Assembly (NCBI RefSeq): GCF_000214215.1 | Contig: NC_015559.1 | Location: forward strand, 2,653,001 to 2,717,000 | Length of the DNA stretch: 64,000 nucleotides | Direction of reading: 5' to 3' | Source: Marinomonas posidonica IVIA-Po-181 | GTDB taxonomy: Bacteria; Pseudomonadota; Gammaproteobacteria; Pseudomonadales; Marinomonadaceae | Part shown: positions 49,640-59,284 of the stretch, in pieces | Position numbering within the stretch: position 1 is the first letter of the stretch | How the letters are laid out: each line of letters starts with the position of its first letter | The notes under the pieces: generated by a model | Seen by the model: only the letters and a program-made list of their open reading frames with translations | Told to the model about the DNA's origin: nothing | The model's database searches: none | Translations under genes and position numbers: made by a program

Positions 49640-50320
49640 TCATAAAAATGAATGAAACAAACGCGCTTCAAATAGACCGGACTGTTTGAAGCGATCTAAT
49701 GTCTTCGCACCTGCTAACACAGCCAAATCAAGCAAAGGCTCTAATAGCACAACACTCATGTAAGCAAGGCCAAAACTGGCAACGGAACTGAGGTTTTCTG
49801 CGCCAAATCCTTGACCGTAAAAAGCCCAGAAGGCCACCCAAGCCACAATACCACCTTGGTACATGAGGGACAGCTGCAGCGTTTGCTTATAAGAAATATC
49901 AACGTAAGCCGTATTAGGCGAAATAATTCGTTTCGCCACCATAGACATGGCAAACAAAGGCAACAATAAGGTCGTCATGTTCATACCATATTGCGGCAAA
50001 TCAAATGGTGCAAAGAACATCCCTTGAATGAATAAACCAGATGCCAAACCAATGGCCGCCGCCGCTGGACCAAATATGAGAAATAAGGTGGAACCTAAGA
50101 TAAAGTGAACTTCTGATACACCAACGGCCTGATGAGGCAGCACTTCAAAAAAGAAGAAAACCAATAGACTGGTTATCACGCTTCGTCCCAGTAATGAGAA
50201 CAAACCAGACTGTTTAATCAATTCCGTCGCGGCTTTGAGGGTCAAACCTGCTGCCGCCAATGCGGTTCCGTAACTCAATAAAATTTTAGCGCCATCAACA
50301 ACGCCTGCTTCAATATGCAT
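49640..50320 (-). CDS. cbiM: CbiM-type cobalt/metal transport permease
   Basis: 226 residues starting MHIEAGVVDGAK; His2 in the MHI start binds the metal in CbiM proteins. About six or seven hydrophobic segments; VGVSEVHFILGSTLFLIFGPAAAAIGL matches the family block with the second His. The gene stands alone without cbiN/Q/O, but a cobalamin riboswitch lies upstream, which supports cobalt as the substrate. ATG at 50320 with TAGGAGA. Confidence 0.88.
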   Translation of the reverse strand: MHIEAGVVDGAKILLSYGTALAAAGLTLKAATELIKQSGLFSLLGRSVITSLLVFFFFEVLPHQAVGVSEVHFILGSTLFLIFGPAAAAIGLASGLFIQGMFFAPFDLPQYGMNMTTLLLPLFAMSMVAKRIISPNTAYVDISYKQTLQLSLMYQGGIVAWVAFWAFYGQGFGAENLSSVASFGLAYMSVVLLEPLLDLAVLAGAKTLDRFKQSGLFEARLFHSFL

Positions 50321-50394
50321 TTTTCATCTCCTAATATGCAACACACTCACCCGTATGTGCTAAATCAGTGTCTACATGTATAGACTCAATCTAC

Positions 50395-50610
50395 GAAGGC
50401 CGGTCTCCGGACTTGTCAGCCTATTGATCGATCAACATTCACGACTCAACTCCTTCCCACCTTCGCAGTGCAATTGAATCTGTCAACCAAAGCTTAAACA
50501 TACCGTTGCGGGGGCAGCACAGGCTTAGTATTCACGTACCTGTTTCCCGTTTACTCTGCCGCATGTTTTAGAGTGCGACATGACACCTTCATAACCCGTT
50601 ATTCTGACTC
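50395..50610 (-). ncRNA. Cobalamin riboswitch
   Basis: On the minus strand the conserved blocks appear in order: GGGAA and CAGGT (from about 50548 and below), CTGTGCTGCCCCCGCAACGG, then GGGAAGGAG, and at the 3' end AAGTCCGGAGACCGGCC. These match the B12-box element (CCCGCAAC) and the 3' AGTCxGxxACC element. It lies about 75 bases upstream of the cbiM start; with B12 bound it should reduce expression. Confidence 0.92.
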
Positions 50611-50874
50611 ACTCAAATTAAGCGTCTGAATACGCCACAGAGACTACTGCCTCTGTTCTCATTAGGCAATTTTTAAAGTTGGATTATTCTCTTTTGAGGG
50701 AAAAACGTCGCCTTTAAGCAGGAGCAGCATCAATAAGATGTACTAGCTCGCTATCGATTTAAACTCAAAACACTTAGTAAACTTGCTACCTTCATTCACA
50801 AAAAAACACCATATCAACACGCTGAAAAGGTTAAAATTAATACTCAACAATAGCGGTTAACTTTGTGAGTCAGC
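50611..50874. other. Promoter region between cbiM riboswitch and the EAL gene
   Basis: No gene. It should hold the promoters of the riboswitch transcript and of the divergent EAL gene. No operator was recognised. Confidence 0.4.
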
Positions 50875-52266
50875 ATGCCACATGGAAAAGTGAAGATTTT
50901 ACTGGTTAGTTTATTATGCTCATTTGCCCTAGCATTCTTTTTAGGCGAAATCGAAAGTAAGCGACTCTCGCATCAGGCCTCCATCAAACTGACGCAAAGT
51001 AACGAAAAACAAATCGCCTTCCTAGAGAATTTATTTCTCTCCATTTCGGTTGCTCTAAATCAGACCTCAGACCTCTATCAAGGACAATGTAATGCCGATG
51101 TTCTGAAATTCATGCGCAAGTCCATTTATAATATTGATGGGGTGATTGAAATCGGCATTGTAAAACAAGGAGATACTAGAGGCATTTTAACCTGTAGTTC
51201 TTGGGGGAAAAGCAAGGTTCAGGTTCGCAACCCTGAGCCACATGAAGGTTTCCAATTTTCCGGCCCACACAATTCTAATTTGTATAATGAAACAATTTAC
51301 ATCATCAAAAAGTCGACTGAACAAAACGAATTCAATGCTCTGATCAAACACACATCCATAGATAATTTATTGCAGAACATCAGAATTGATACGAAAAGCA
51401 AAGGCGCCGACCTCAAATATAATGAGGCAGAAATGCCATCAGAGCACGTAAGCAACCTATATTACAGCTACCAAGACAAACAAAACCTTAATGCATCAAG
51501 TGTGTATTACATCTCTATTTTTGTATTGTCCTTTTTGTTTTTCCAATTTGTCTCTATTCCATTTTTAACCTTCTTGTCAGGCAAAAAAAGATTAAAACGG
51601 AAAATCTATTCCGACAGCTTTTTCAATGTATACCAGCCTATTATTGACTCTCAAAATGGCGCGGTTTTTTCCTATGAAATTTTTACTCGCTGCAAAGATC
51701 AAGAACACGCTGCAGGCATTATTAGCAGCATCAAAAAATATAACCTCTACGTCGATCACACCTTATGGCAACTGGATAAACTGTCAACCGAACGCAATCA
51801 TTTCCATTGTAAAAACTTTCAAATCAACTTGTCTGCCAAGCATTTGCTAAACAGTAAATTGATGGCCTATTTATCCTCTATTAATTCAGCGTCACGACAA
51901 GAAATCATCATTGAAATCACCGAAGACGAGGACCTATTTTTAAACCGGGAAAAAATCCAAAAAGCCATTATGATGCTGAAGCAACTAGGGTACCGGTTCG
52001 CATTGGATGATTTTGGTTCTGGCTTTTCGAACTTTTCGTATATCTTTGAATTTGATTTTGATTTCATCAAAATAGACAAAAGCATCCTCAAATCCAAAAA
52101 TGCTGAATTCCTTGTGCCTTTCATTGAAATATTTAAAACCCTCAATTTACCTTGCATTATTGAAGGTGTTGAAGACAGTGATGACCAGCAACGGCTCACC
52201 AGCATTGATGTCCGCTACCATCAGGGGTGGTTCTACGGCAAACCACAAAAAGCCGGCATGGCTTAG
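50875..52266 (+). CDS. CSS-motif EAL domain cyclic-di-GMP phosphodiesterase
   Basis: 463 residues. An N-terminal membrane segment (ILLVSLLCSFALAFFLG), a periplasmic domain of about 190 residues with the CSS motif in ILTCSSWG, a second membrane span (YYISIFVLSFLFFQFVSIPFL) and a C-terminal EAL domain. The EAL triplet is EIF (FSYEIFTR), but the other catalytic residues are present: INLS, IEITEDE, LDDFGSGFS, IKIDKS and EGVED. CSS-EAL proteins sense redox or disulfide state in the periplasm and hydrolyse c-di-GMP. The stop TAG uses the TA of the MITE target site. Confidence 0.9.
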   Translation: MPHGKVKILLVSLLCSFALAFFLGEIESKRLSHQASIKLTQSNEKQIAFLENLFLSISVALNQTSDLYQGQCNADVLKFMRKSIYNIDGVIEIGIVKQGDTRGILTCSSWGKSKVQVRNPEPHEGFQFSGPHNSNLYNETIYIIKKSTEQNEFNALIKHTSIDNLLQNIRIDTKSKGADLKYNEAEMPSEHVSNLYYSYQDKQNLNASSVYYISIFVLSFLFFQFVSIPFLTFLSGKKRLKRKIYSDSFFNVYQPIIDSQNGAVFSYEIFTRCKDQEHAAGIISSIKKYNLYVDHTLWQLDKLSTERNHFHCKNFQINLSAKHLLNSKLMAYLSSINSASRQEIIIEITEDEDLFLNREKIQKAIMMLKQLGYRFALDDFGSGFSNFSYIFEFDFDFIKIDKSILKSKNAEFLVPFIEIFKTLNLPCIIEGVEDSDDQQRLTSIDVRYHQGWFYGKPQKAGMA

Positions 52267-52517
52267 GGAAGGTGCGAATAAGTCTTCTGAACGTTGGCTA
52301 AGCTCTCTTTATTCTTTGTTAAGCTTGTTGCCAATAGACTGATATTGGACGGCAAAACTTGCCTCGAATAAAAGAACGTTATTCCCACGCAGCCCCCAAC
52401 AGGGATGTAGGGGATTAGAGCAACGCATAACCACAAGGATGTAGTGTAATAGGGCAACGCAGGAGCGGTTGCCGAGAAGCACCTTGCCGTAGCCAGTGAA
52501 CGTGTTCGTACCTTCCT
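52266..52517. mobile_element. MITE-like repeat, copy 2 (252 bp)
   Basis: Left end GGGAAGGTGCGAATAAGT, right end (reverse complement) AGGAAGGTACGAACACGT, same orientation as copy 1. TA duplications at 52264-52265 and 52518-52519. It shares CTTCTGAACGT, GGGATTAGAGCAACGCA and TAGCCAGTGAAC blocks with copy 1 but lacks the hairpin insert and has an extra 60-base stretch of repeated GCAACGCA/GTTGCCG units. Immediately follows the EAL gene. Confidence 0.8.
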
Positions 52518-52556
52518 TAGCTAGAATGACTAAATATGAAATGGATAGAATGAGAC

Positions 52557-52586
52557 TTGATAGAAGAGAATACTCTCTTCTATCAA
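52557..52586. terminator. Strong hairpin near the 3' end of the FUSC gene
   Basis: TTGATAGAAGAGA, loop ATAC, and its exact complement: a 13-base perfect stem 11 bases past the FUSC stop. No T run follows on either strand, so it may stabilise mRNA ends rather than act as a classic terminator. Confidence 0.5.
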
Positions 52587-52596
52587 GGATAAATGC

Positions 52597-53667
52597 TTAA
52601 TCAGAAGGTCGGCGGCCAGACAATGAACTGCGGGCATTCATCTTAGATTCAATACGTTTTAACCAAGATGTACGATGAAAAATTGTGCCGCCAATAATAC
52701 CAATAGAACTACCAATAAGAATGTCCAGCAATCGATGTTGCAACAAGACTTCGGTAGACATATTGGCACTGGTAAATTCCGCCATAATCACCGTCAAAGG
52801 GGTAATAAAAATCACCGCAGCACCGTAGTTTTTAACAATGAAGACTTCAATCAAAAACTGAAACACAAACATAAACAAAGCCAAATGCCAGTAATTGGGC
52901 TGAATGGAAAAGACACACCAGGCCAACCCCATGCCAATAACCGTTCCAATAATTCGATGTACATTTCGATGCCAAATCATCCGATAGGTCGCCCCTTGTA
53001 GAATCGCCGCACAGGAAATCGGCACCCACAAAGCATTGGCTAATTGTAACCACATGGCGACTAAATAAGATAAGCCGATGAAAAAAGCGACCAAAAATCC
53101 TTCCAGCAAAATCGCATTCACCCGAGGGTCGGTTTCAAATTGACTGAGTGGCAGATCATTCGCCCCTGTCATCAAGCTGTAAATAAACGCGATGATACAC
53201 GCCATCATACCGCCAAGCGCGACCATACCAATATTGGCTGGAAGCTTGGTCAAATCAAACGGTAAATAAATGGCCAATGCCGACACCAAAATAAAGAAGA
53301 AACTCCCTGGCGTTGGCAAACAGTAGTATCGAGTAATCACGATGGCACCGAAGGATAAAATAGCCAAGGCTAAGGCCGCGACATAAGGATTAAAACTCGA
53401 CAAGGCCCCCACACTGAAACACAGCATAAAACCAAACGAACACATTGCCATGGTCACCATACGATGTGCTGTGCGGGTTTTCGGTAAATATAAAATCACC
53501 ATGGCCCCCAAACTGGCTAAGGTGGCGATGGCAAACTGCCCTAACGCCGCACCAATAAGAGGAGGGATACCGACACAGATGGCCGCCACGATCGCAATGT
53601 GCCAAGGACGTTTCACCTCACTCCATGAAAACAGACTTCCTACTTGCTCTTTGATTGACTTCAGCAA
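52597..53667 (-). CDS. FUSC family inner membrane protein
   Basis: 356 residues with about ten hydrophobic segments in two halves, for example RPWHIAIVAAICVGIPPLIGAALG and LANALWVPISCAAILQGATYRMIWHRNVHRIIGTVIGMGLAW; the latter is the fusaric-acid-resistance core (HRxxGTxxG). It lacks the long soluble domains of YccS and AaeB. Presumed export of aromatic acids or similar is inferred. The TTG start at 53667 follows AGGGAG. It lies 37 bases downstream of the yegD gene and may be cotranscribed. Confidence 0.82.
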   Translation of the reverse strand: MLKSIKEQVGSLFSWSEVKRPWHIAIVAAICVGIPPLIGAALGQFAIATLASLGAMVILYLPKTRTAHRMVTMAMCSFGFMLCFSVGALSSFNPYVAALALAILSFGAIVITRYYCLPTPGSFFFILVSALAIYLPFDLTKLPANIGMVALGGMMACIIAFIYSLMTGANDLPLSQFETDPRVNAILLEGFLVAFFIGLSYLVAMWLQLANALWVPISCAAILQGATYRMIWHRNVHRIIGTVIGMGLAWCVFSIQPNYWHLALFMFVFQFLIEVFIVKNYGAAVIFITPLTVIMAEFTSANMSTEVLLQHRLLDILIGSSIGIIGGTIFHRTSWLKRIESKMNARSSLSGRRPSD

Positions 53668-53704
53668 TGAAACGCTCCCTTATTGGTCTAACTAAATGAA
53701 CAGA

Positions 53705-55069
53705 TTAACGGAAAATTCGTTCGGCCCACACACTTAAGCCCGATGCCACACTACCAAAATGATCGCCATCCACTACTGGAATACGGCCAATTTCATCTTC
53801 AATGGCCGCTCGAATAACAGGGGATTGAGCTGAACCGCCAGTAATGTAAATGAGGTCAGGTTGTTCCCCGGCTTGCTCAATGGCTTCAGTCATTAGAGAG
53901 AGCATTTTCTCCAGCGGCGGCGCGATGGATTTTGCCATGGCGTCACGAGGCAAACTTAACCCCAGTTCAGCTTCAATGTAATCCAGTGAGACTTGATGAG
54001 ATAACGAATTTGAAAGGGCTATTTTAACCTCTTCGGCATTACGAACAATGTGAAAATTTTGCTTATCTTTTCGCAGTCGCGCAAAACGAGATAGTAACTC
54101 AGGGTGCGCAGCATCTCGTAATAGCTCTTCTATCTGCTGCTGAGTTTGCTGACTATTGAACGTGGCAATCGCCGACACATCGTTGGTAGTCACGGCATTC
54201 CAATACAATTGTGTTGGCATGGGCAGGCCAGTTTTAAGTCGCGAATCCATGCCAAATAATGGCATGAAATGCTTGCCAGCAATGCGTATGTCTAAATCAT
54301 TCCCCCCCACACGTTCACCAGTATGGGCAAGAAAATCGTCTTTACGATCTAATTTTTCCGCATAACTTGGCCCCATTCTCACCATGGCACAATCCGTTGT
54401 ACCACCGCCAATGTCGACCACCAATACGGTTTTGTCTTGCTCTAGTCTGGTTTCAAAATCTAACCCAGCGGCAATGGGTTCATATAAGAACTCCACGCAT
54501 TCAAAACCGGCTCGCTTACTGGCCGTTGTCAAGATTTCAAGGGCTTGACGATTACTCGCTTCGGCATTGATCCCTTGAAAGTTAACCGGTCGGCCAATGA
54601 CGGTTCGCGTCAAACTTTGCCCTAATGTGGCCTCGGCTTTTCGCTTGACATTTTGCATCATGCAAGCCACCACATCCTCAAAGAAATGAATGTGTTCACG
54701 GCGTAAACCAGAGCCCCCTAAAAAAGACTTTGGGGATTTAACAAAGTAACCCTCTTCCGGAAAATCATAATATTCAGCAAAGGCTTTTCGACCAAAGAAC
54801 AACACTTGATCGTCCTGTCTCACATCCTCTTCTCGGCGCACTCGCTGTGCTCGCAACAAGGCTGCTTGCCTATCATGAAGAAAGGCTTGGCGTTGTGCTT
54901 CATCAAGCATATTATAGCCAACAGATTCCGTGATTAGGTCTCGATCGAGTGCGTATAACGTGGACGGCAGAAAAGCATTGTCATCTTCCAAAGGAAGTAG
55001 ACGTGCCCCCTCCTCCGACATAACACCTATTGCGCAATTAGATGTACCATAATCGAAACCACAAATCAT
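53705..55069 (-). CDS. yegD: Hsp70 family protein, YegD-like
   Basis: 454 residues, covering the actin-like ATPase domain only; the substrate-binding and lid domains of DnaK are missing. Seen: CGFDYGTSNCAIGVM (phosphate 1), VLVVDIGGGTTDCAMVRMG (phosphate 2), LIYITGGSAQSPVIRAAIED (adenosine). YegD proteins have unknown clients. Upstream of FUSC on the same strand. Confidence 0.93.
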   Translation of the reverse strand: MICGFDYGTSNCAIGVMSEEGARLLPLEDDNAFLPSTLYALDRDLITESVGYNMLDEAQRQAFLHDRQAALLRAQRVRREEDVRQDDQVLFFGRKAFAEYYDFPEEGYFVKSPKSFLGGSGLRREHIHFFEDVVACMMQNVKRKAEATLGQSLTRTVIGRPVNFQGINAEASNRQALEILTTASKRAGFECVEFLYEPIAAGLDFETRLEQDKTVLVVDIGGGTTDCAMVRMGPSYAEKLDRKDDFLAHTGERVGGNDLDIRIAGKHFMPLFGMDSRLKTGLPMPTQLYWNAVTTNDVSAIATFNSQQTQQQIEELLRDAAHPELLSRFARLRKDKQNFHIVRNAEEVKIALSNSLSHQVSLDYIEAELGLSLPRDAMAKSIAPPLEKMLSLMTEAIEQAGEQPDLIYITGGSAQSPVIRAAIEDEIGRIPVVDGDHFGSVASGLSVWAERIFR

Positions 55070-55295
55070 TTGATAAACCTGACCTTATATTCATTAACAT
55101 TATGAAAAGCAGCGGACAATAACATAGAGAGAATAGACTGTCAGCTAAGCGGATCTAACAACAAAATGCGTCCATGACATCATAAAAACATAACCACCAA
55201 ACGCAGCGAAAAAATAAAAAATACTGAAAGGAACAATCCTGAATCCACCATAAATTTAGCCTTTATGGATTACTTACACGAACTATTAGGAGCAG

Positions 55296-57209
55296 ATGAT
55301 GCACCTTTCGCTACAAAGCAAAATCATGTTACAAGCCATTTTCGTCGCCATTATTATTGCCATAGGTGTGGGTGGCGTATCCTTCTACGACTTCATCACG
55401 AGCAGTGAAGCCGGAATCAAATCGGAAGCCAAGTCACAAGCCGAATCCATTTCTACCTACATTAATGCTTGGTCCGATGATCGTTCAAACACGATGAAAG
55501 CCGTGAAACAAAAAATTGAACACGCGTTAACGACTAACCCACAAGCAGATGAACAACAAATTCTCGACATATTGCAGCAAGCCCAAACCAGTTTGAGTTT
55601 TGGTATGACGTTTTTGGGGCTTGAGAACGGCGACATGTATCGACATGATCCCTCTCTGAACAGTGCAGATTATGACCCGCGAGTCCGCAGTTGGTACAAA
55701 GATGCCAAAATGAAAAAATCAGCATATGTCACCACACCTTATATCTCTTCTTCAACGAAAAAACTCTCTATGACGTTTGTTGAACCCATTATGGTAAATG
55801 GGCAATTCAAAGGCGCCATTGGTGGCTTGGTTTTTTTAGACGATTTACTGGATAAAATCACCGCAATGAAAGTACTTGGCGGTGGCTACAGTACCTTGCT
55901 TGACGGCAATGGAAAAATCATTGCGCACCCAGAGAAAGGCCTTATTCTAAAAGAGGCCGCTGAATTATCCCCCATTCTAACACCAAGCTTTTTGAATGAA
56001 GCACGACGCACGGCTAAGTTCACCAGCTTAACAATCCAAAATCATGATGTCTTAATGTACGCCAGTAAAATTAAGAACAGCCCTTGGGTATTGGGCTTGA
56101 TGATGGACCAAAAAAACTTAGATGCCCCACTTTATAAACTGGGTATTAATATCCTCATTGCCGTTGCGATTTTGCTTGTACTGACTTCCCTTGTCGTCAT
56201 GCAGATCTCACGCATTTTATTAAAAGACTTACGACGCGTATCTGACAGCATGGCACAAATTGCGCAGGGAAATGGCGATCTTACCCAGCGTTTAACCACC
56301 CATTCAAAAGACGAAATAGCGGAACTGGTCAATAACTTCAACCACTTCGTTGCCCTACTGCAAACCACCATTTCGCACTTAAAAAAGATTGGTCTAGACT
56401 TATCCGATCAAGCCAATGCCTCTTATCGTTCATCACAACAAAGCGCTAAAAAACTGGAAGAGCAACAAGGCAATATTTCCATGGTGGCCACGGCGATTCA
56501 TCAGATGGCACTAGCAACACAGGAAATCGCCGGCAATGCGACCAGCACCGCCAATAATGCAGATGAAACGGTCAATGCCAGTAGCCTAGGACAACAGCAG
56601 GTACTGAAAAGCCAAAACAGCATTCGCGACCTCGCTTCCGACATAGAAGGCGTTGCTGAAGTCATTAATAACTTGAGCCAAAACGCCGATGGCATCAATA
56701 CCATCTTGACGACCATTTCTGAAATTGCTGAGCAAACTAATTTACTCGCCTTGAATGCCGCGATCGAAGCCGCGCGAGCAGGTGAACAAGGTCGCGGATT
56801 TGCCGTCGTCGCGGACGAAGTTCGCGTCTTGTCACAGCGTACCTACAGCTCCATTGAAGAGATTCAATCCATGATTGAGGCACTTCAAAGCATTACCAAA
56901 GACGCAGTGGGTAGAATCAAATTGAGCCACAAAAAAGCCGAAAGTAGTGTATTGGATGTCAATGAAGCGAAAAACAGTCTGGACCAAATCCAACACTCAG
57001 TTGCCATGATCAATGATCGAGCGGCACAAATCGCCACCGCCACTGAACAACAAACCAGTGTCACAGCCGAAGTAAATCAGAACACGAACGACATTCAAAA
57101 GAGTGCAACAGAGCTGGTCACACTGGCCTCAGACAGTGCCGCCCGTGCTGAAGAGCTCAAAACCCTTTCAGAGGATATGTTGACTGACATCAATCACTTT
57201 CGAACCTAA
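55296..57209 (+). CDS. Methyl-accepting chemotaxis protein with dCache domain
   Basis: 637 residues. N-terminal membrane segment ([21 protein letters not shown]), a periplasmic dCache sensor of about 240 residues ([37 protein letters not shown]), a second span ([21 protein letters not shown]), HAMP, and the signalling domain with the hairpin tip [35 protein letters not shown]. The C-terminus lacks a CheR-binding pentapeptide. Binds a small extracellular ligand, perhaps an amino acid. Start ATGATG at 55296; the second ATG sits at a better distance from AGGAG. Confidence 0.93.
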   Translation: MMHLSLQSKIMLQAIFVAIIIAIGVGGVSFYDFITSSEAGIKSEAKSQAESISTYINAWSDDRSNTMKAVKQKIEHALTTNPQADEQQILDILQQAQTSLSFGMTFLGLENGDMYRHDPSLNSADYDPRVRSWYKDAKMKKSAYVTTPYISSSTKKLSMTFVEPIMVNGQFKGAIGGLVFLDDLLDKITAMKVLGGGYSTLLDGNGKIIAHPEKGLILKEAAELSPILTPSFLNEARRTAKFTSLTIQNHDVLMYASKIKNSPWVLGLMMDQKNLDAPLYKLGINILIAVAILLVLTSLVVMQISRILLKDLRRVSDSMAQIAQGNGDLTQRLTTHSKDEIAELVNNFNHFVALLQTTISHLKKIGLDLSDQANASYRSSQQSAKKLEEQQGNISMVATAIHQMALATQEIAGNATSTANNADETVNASSLGQQQVLKSQNSIRDLASDIEGVAEVINNLSQNADGINTILTTISEIAEQTNLLALNAAIEAARAGEQGRGFAVVADEVRVLSQRTYSSIEEIQSMIEALQSITKDAVGRIKLSHKKAESSVLDVNEAKNSLDQIQHSVAMINDRAAQIATATEQQTSVTAEVNQNTNDIQKSATELVTLASDSAARAEELKTLSEDMLTDINHFRT

Positions 57210-57235
57210 CCGTTAATTCAGTTCTCTCGAAAATA

Positions 57236-57271
57236 AAAATGCCTGACAGTATTTGCTGTCAGGCATTTTTT
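57236..57271. terminator. Terminator after the chemoreceptor gene
   Basis: AAAAATGCCTGACAG, loop TATTTG, CTGTCAGGCATTTTTTT: a long perfect stem flanked by A and T, placed between convergent genes and likely bidirectional. Confidence 0.9.
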
Positions 57272-57302
57272 TGACCACTCATCATTTATGTCTAGTAACA
57301 AC

Positions 57303-57881
57303 TTATACCAAAGGTGATACACCAATCACGGCTTTGTGCAAGAAGAACACAATGGCAAACCAAGAGACCATCGCGAAGACAAAAGCCATCAGGTTATACT
57401 GCACGCCACCTTCTTCACGTACCACACCGTTACGACGATCACGACGGCGATAAACCGCAAAACTGACCACTGACCAAACCAATAAACTGCCGAATAAAAT
57501 CACGTCAGCCAGTGTGCCATTACTCATCAAGTGTGCGAAAGCCCATAACTTCACTGCAATCAACAAAGGATAGCCCGTCTTAGATTTCAACGTCGTCTTT
57601 GGCACTATGGCTGAACCTAATGCAAATAAAGCCACCAACATGACTAAGGCTGAAATATGCTGAACGACGATCGGTGGATACCACAACCACACAGGCTGCA
57701 ATCGCATCTGCATATAACCCATAATAACGAAGGCCAACGACAACAAGGTTAACAGTGCAAAGCGTGTATTCCATTGCATCATGCCATTTTTTTCACGATG
57801 CGTTTCACGCCAGTTAGGCACCACGATGCGAACCGAATGCACGCAGATAAAAACCGCCAACCCCAAAATCAACAATAACAT
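57303..57881 (-). CDS. NnrU family membrane protein
   Basis: 192 residues with about six hydrophobic segments. The N-terminus LLLILGLAVFICVHSVRIVVPNWRE, the YPPIVVQHISALVMLVALFALGSA block and KLWAFAHLMSNGTLADVILFGSLLVW match NnrU, a family linked to nitrite/nitric oxide reduction in some bacteria and related to isoprenylcysteine methyltransferase-type membrane proteins. No denitrification genes adjoin it, so a role in denitrification is not shown here. Confidence 0.85.
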   Translation of the reverse strand: MLLLILGLAVFICVHSVRIVVPNWRETHREKNGMMQWNTRFALLTLLSLAFVIMGYMQMRLQPVWLWYPPIVVQHISALVMLVALFALGSAIVPKTTLKSKTGYPLLIAVKLWAFAHLMSNGTLADVILFGSLLVWSVVSFAVYRRRDRRNGVVREEGGVQYNLMAFVFAMVSWFAIVFFLHKAVIGVSPLV

Positions 57882-58152
57882 TCTAACATGCCCCTTATAA
57901 ATACAACCCCACGAGTTTGAAGAGATAAACGCTCATAAAAAAACGCCCACTCCAAACCAAAAACGCTTGAGATTATAAAGCAGATCTCGTAACAAGGATA
58001 ACTTCTTACGTTGCACATAAATCACACATTTGTCGACAGGTCAGGAAATACGGCCAAACAGCCTCGAAAAGCCAATGAAAAGACGCTTTTACGACTAGAA
58101 AATCCTCACTTGTTTGCTAGAATACCGACTTTTTTACAATTGGGCTGGTGCC

Positions 58153-59250
58153 ATGATCAAAACTCCCTATTACCTCATAGACAAAGCGGCTTTATTAAAG
58201 AACTTAGAAAAGATTGCCTATGTGCGTGAAACCTCTGGCGCCAAATCTTTGCTGGCTCTTAAATGCTTTGCAACTTGGTCAGTGTTTGACCTAATGCAAG
58301 AGTACATGGATGGCACCACATCCTCTTCGTTGTACGAAGTAAAACTGGGGAAAACGCGTTTCGAAGGTGAAACCCACGCCTACAGTGTGGCGTATTCCGA
58401 TGACGAGATTGAAGAAGTCTTGGCGCATTCCGATAAAATCATTTTCAACTCGATTGGCCAGTTCAATCGTTTTAAAGACATGAGCCAGAACAAGACTCGC
58501 GGTTTGCGCGTCAACCCACAAGTCAGCACCTCTGAATTCATCATTGCCGACCCAGCCAGACCCTTCAGCCGTCTAGGTGAATGGGATCCTGAGCAAATCA
58601 GCACCGTCATCAATGACATTTCTGGTTTCATGTTTCATAACAACTGTGAAAACGACAGCTTTGAGCGCTTTGATGAGATGCTCAGCTTGATTGAAGAACG
58701 CTTTGGTCACCTGATCACACAAGTAAAATGGGTCAGCTTAGGTGGCGGTATCCACTTTACCGGTGAACACTACCCGCTTGACCGTTTTTGCCAACGCTTA
58801 AAAGCCTTTGCTGAAAAATATGACATTCAAGTCTACCTTGAGCCGGGAGAAGCCAGTATTACTAAGAGCACAAGCCTTGAAGTCACCGTGCTGGATACCT
58901 TATTCAATGGCAAAAATTTGGCCATCGTCGACAGCTCCATTGAAGCCCATATGCTGGACTTATTAATCTATCGTGAAAACGCAAAAATGCTGCCTAACGA
59001 CGGCGAACATCAATACATGGTGTGTGGAAAATCCTGTCTTGCAGGTGATATTTTTGGCGAATTCAACTTTACTAAACCACTTAAGGTCGGAGATCGCTTG
59101 TCATTTCAAGATGCGGCGGGCTACACCATGGTAAAGAAAAACTGGTTTAATGGTGTCAAAATGCCGTCCATTGCCGTACGCCAATTAGATGGTCAGATCG
59201 AACTCGTCAGAGAATTCGACTATCAAGACTTTGAACAGAATCTGTCCTAA
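58153..59250 (+). CDS. nspC: Carboxynorspermidine decarboxylase
   Basis: 365 residues from the ATG at 58153; a longer frame to 58114 is unsupported. PLP-dependent group IV (alanine racemase-like) decarboxylase: TPYYLIDKAALLKNLEKI, the PLP lysine in SLLALKCFATW, LRVNPQVSTSEF, and WVSLGGGIHFTGEHYP. It converts carboxynorspermidine or carboxyspermidine to the polyamine. Followed 34 bases later by the dehydrogenase that makes its substrate. The order is the reverse of the pathway. Confidence 0.94.
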   Translation: MIKTPYYLIDKAALLKNLEKIAYVRETSGAKSLLALKCFATWSVFDLMQEYMDGTTSSSLYEVKLGKTRFEGETHAYSVAYSDDEIEEVLAHSDKIIFNSIGQFNRFKDMSQNKTRGLRVNPQVSTSEFIIADPARPFSRLGEWDPEQISTVINDISGFMFHNNCENDSFERFDEMLSLIEERFGHLITQVKWVSLGGGIHFTGEHYPLDRFCQRLKAFAEKYDIQVYLEPGEASITKSTSLEVTVLDTLFNGKNLAIVDSSIEAHMLDLLIYRENAKMLPNDGEHQYMVCGKSCLAGDIFGEFNFTKPLKVGDRLSFQDAAGYTMVKKNWFNGVKMPSIAVRQLDGQIELVREFDYQDFEQNLS

Positions 59251-59284
59251 CTCTACAGACTCAATTTTTGGAGAGAGTGTTACT

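Noticed and set aside
52263..52457. Minus-strand open frame of 64 codons
   Set aside because: Inside MITE copy 2, no ribosome site, and similarity to the 4.6-kb frame is explained by the DNA repeat.
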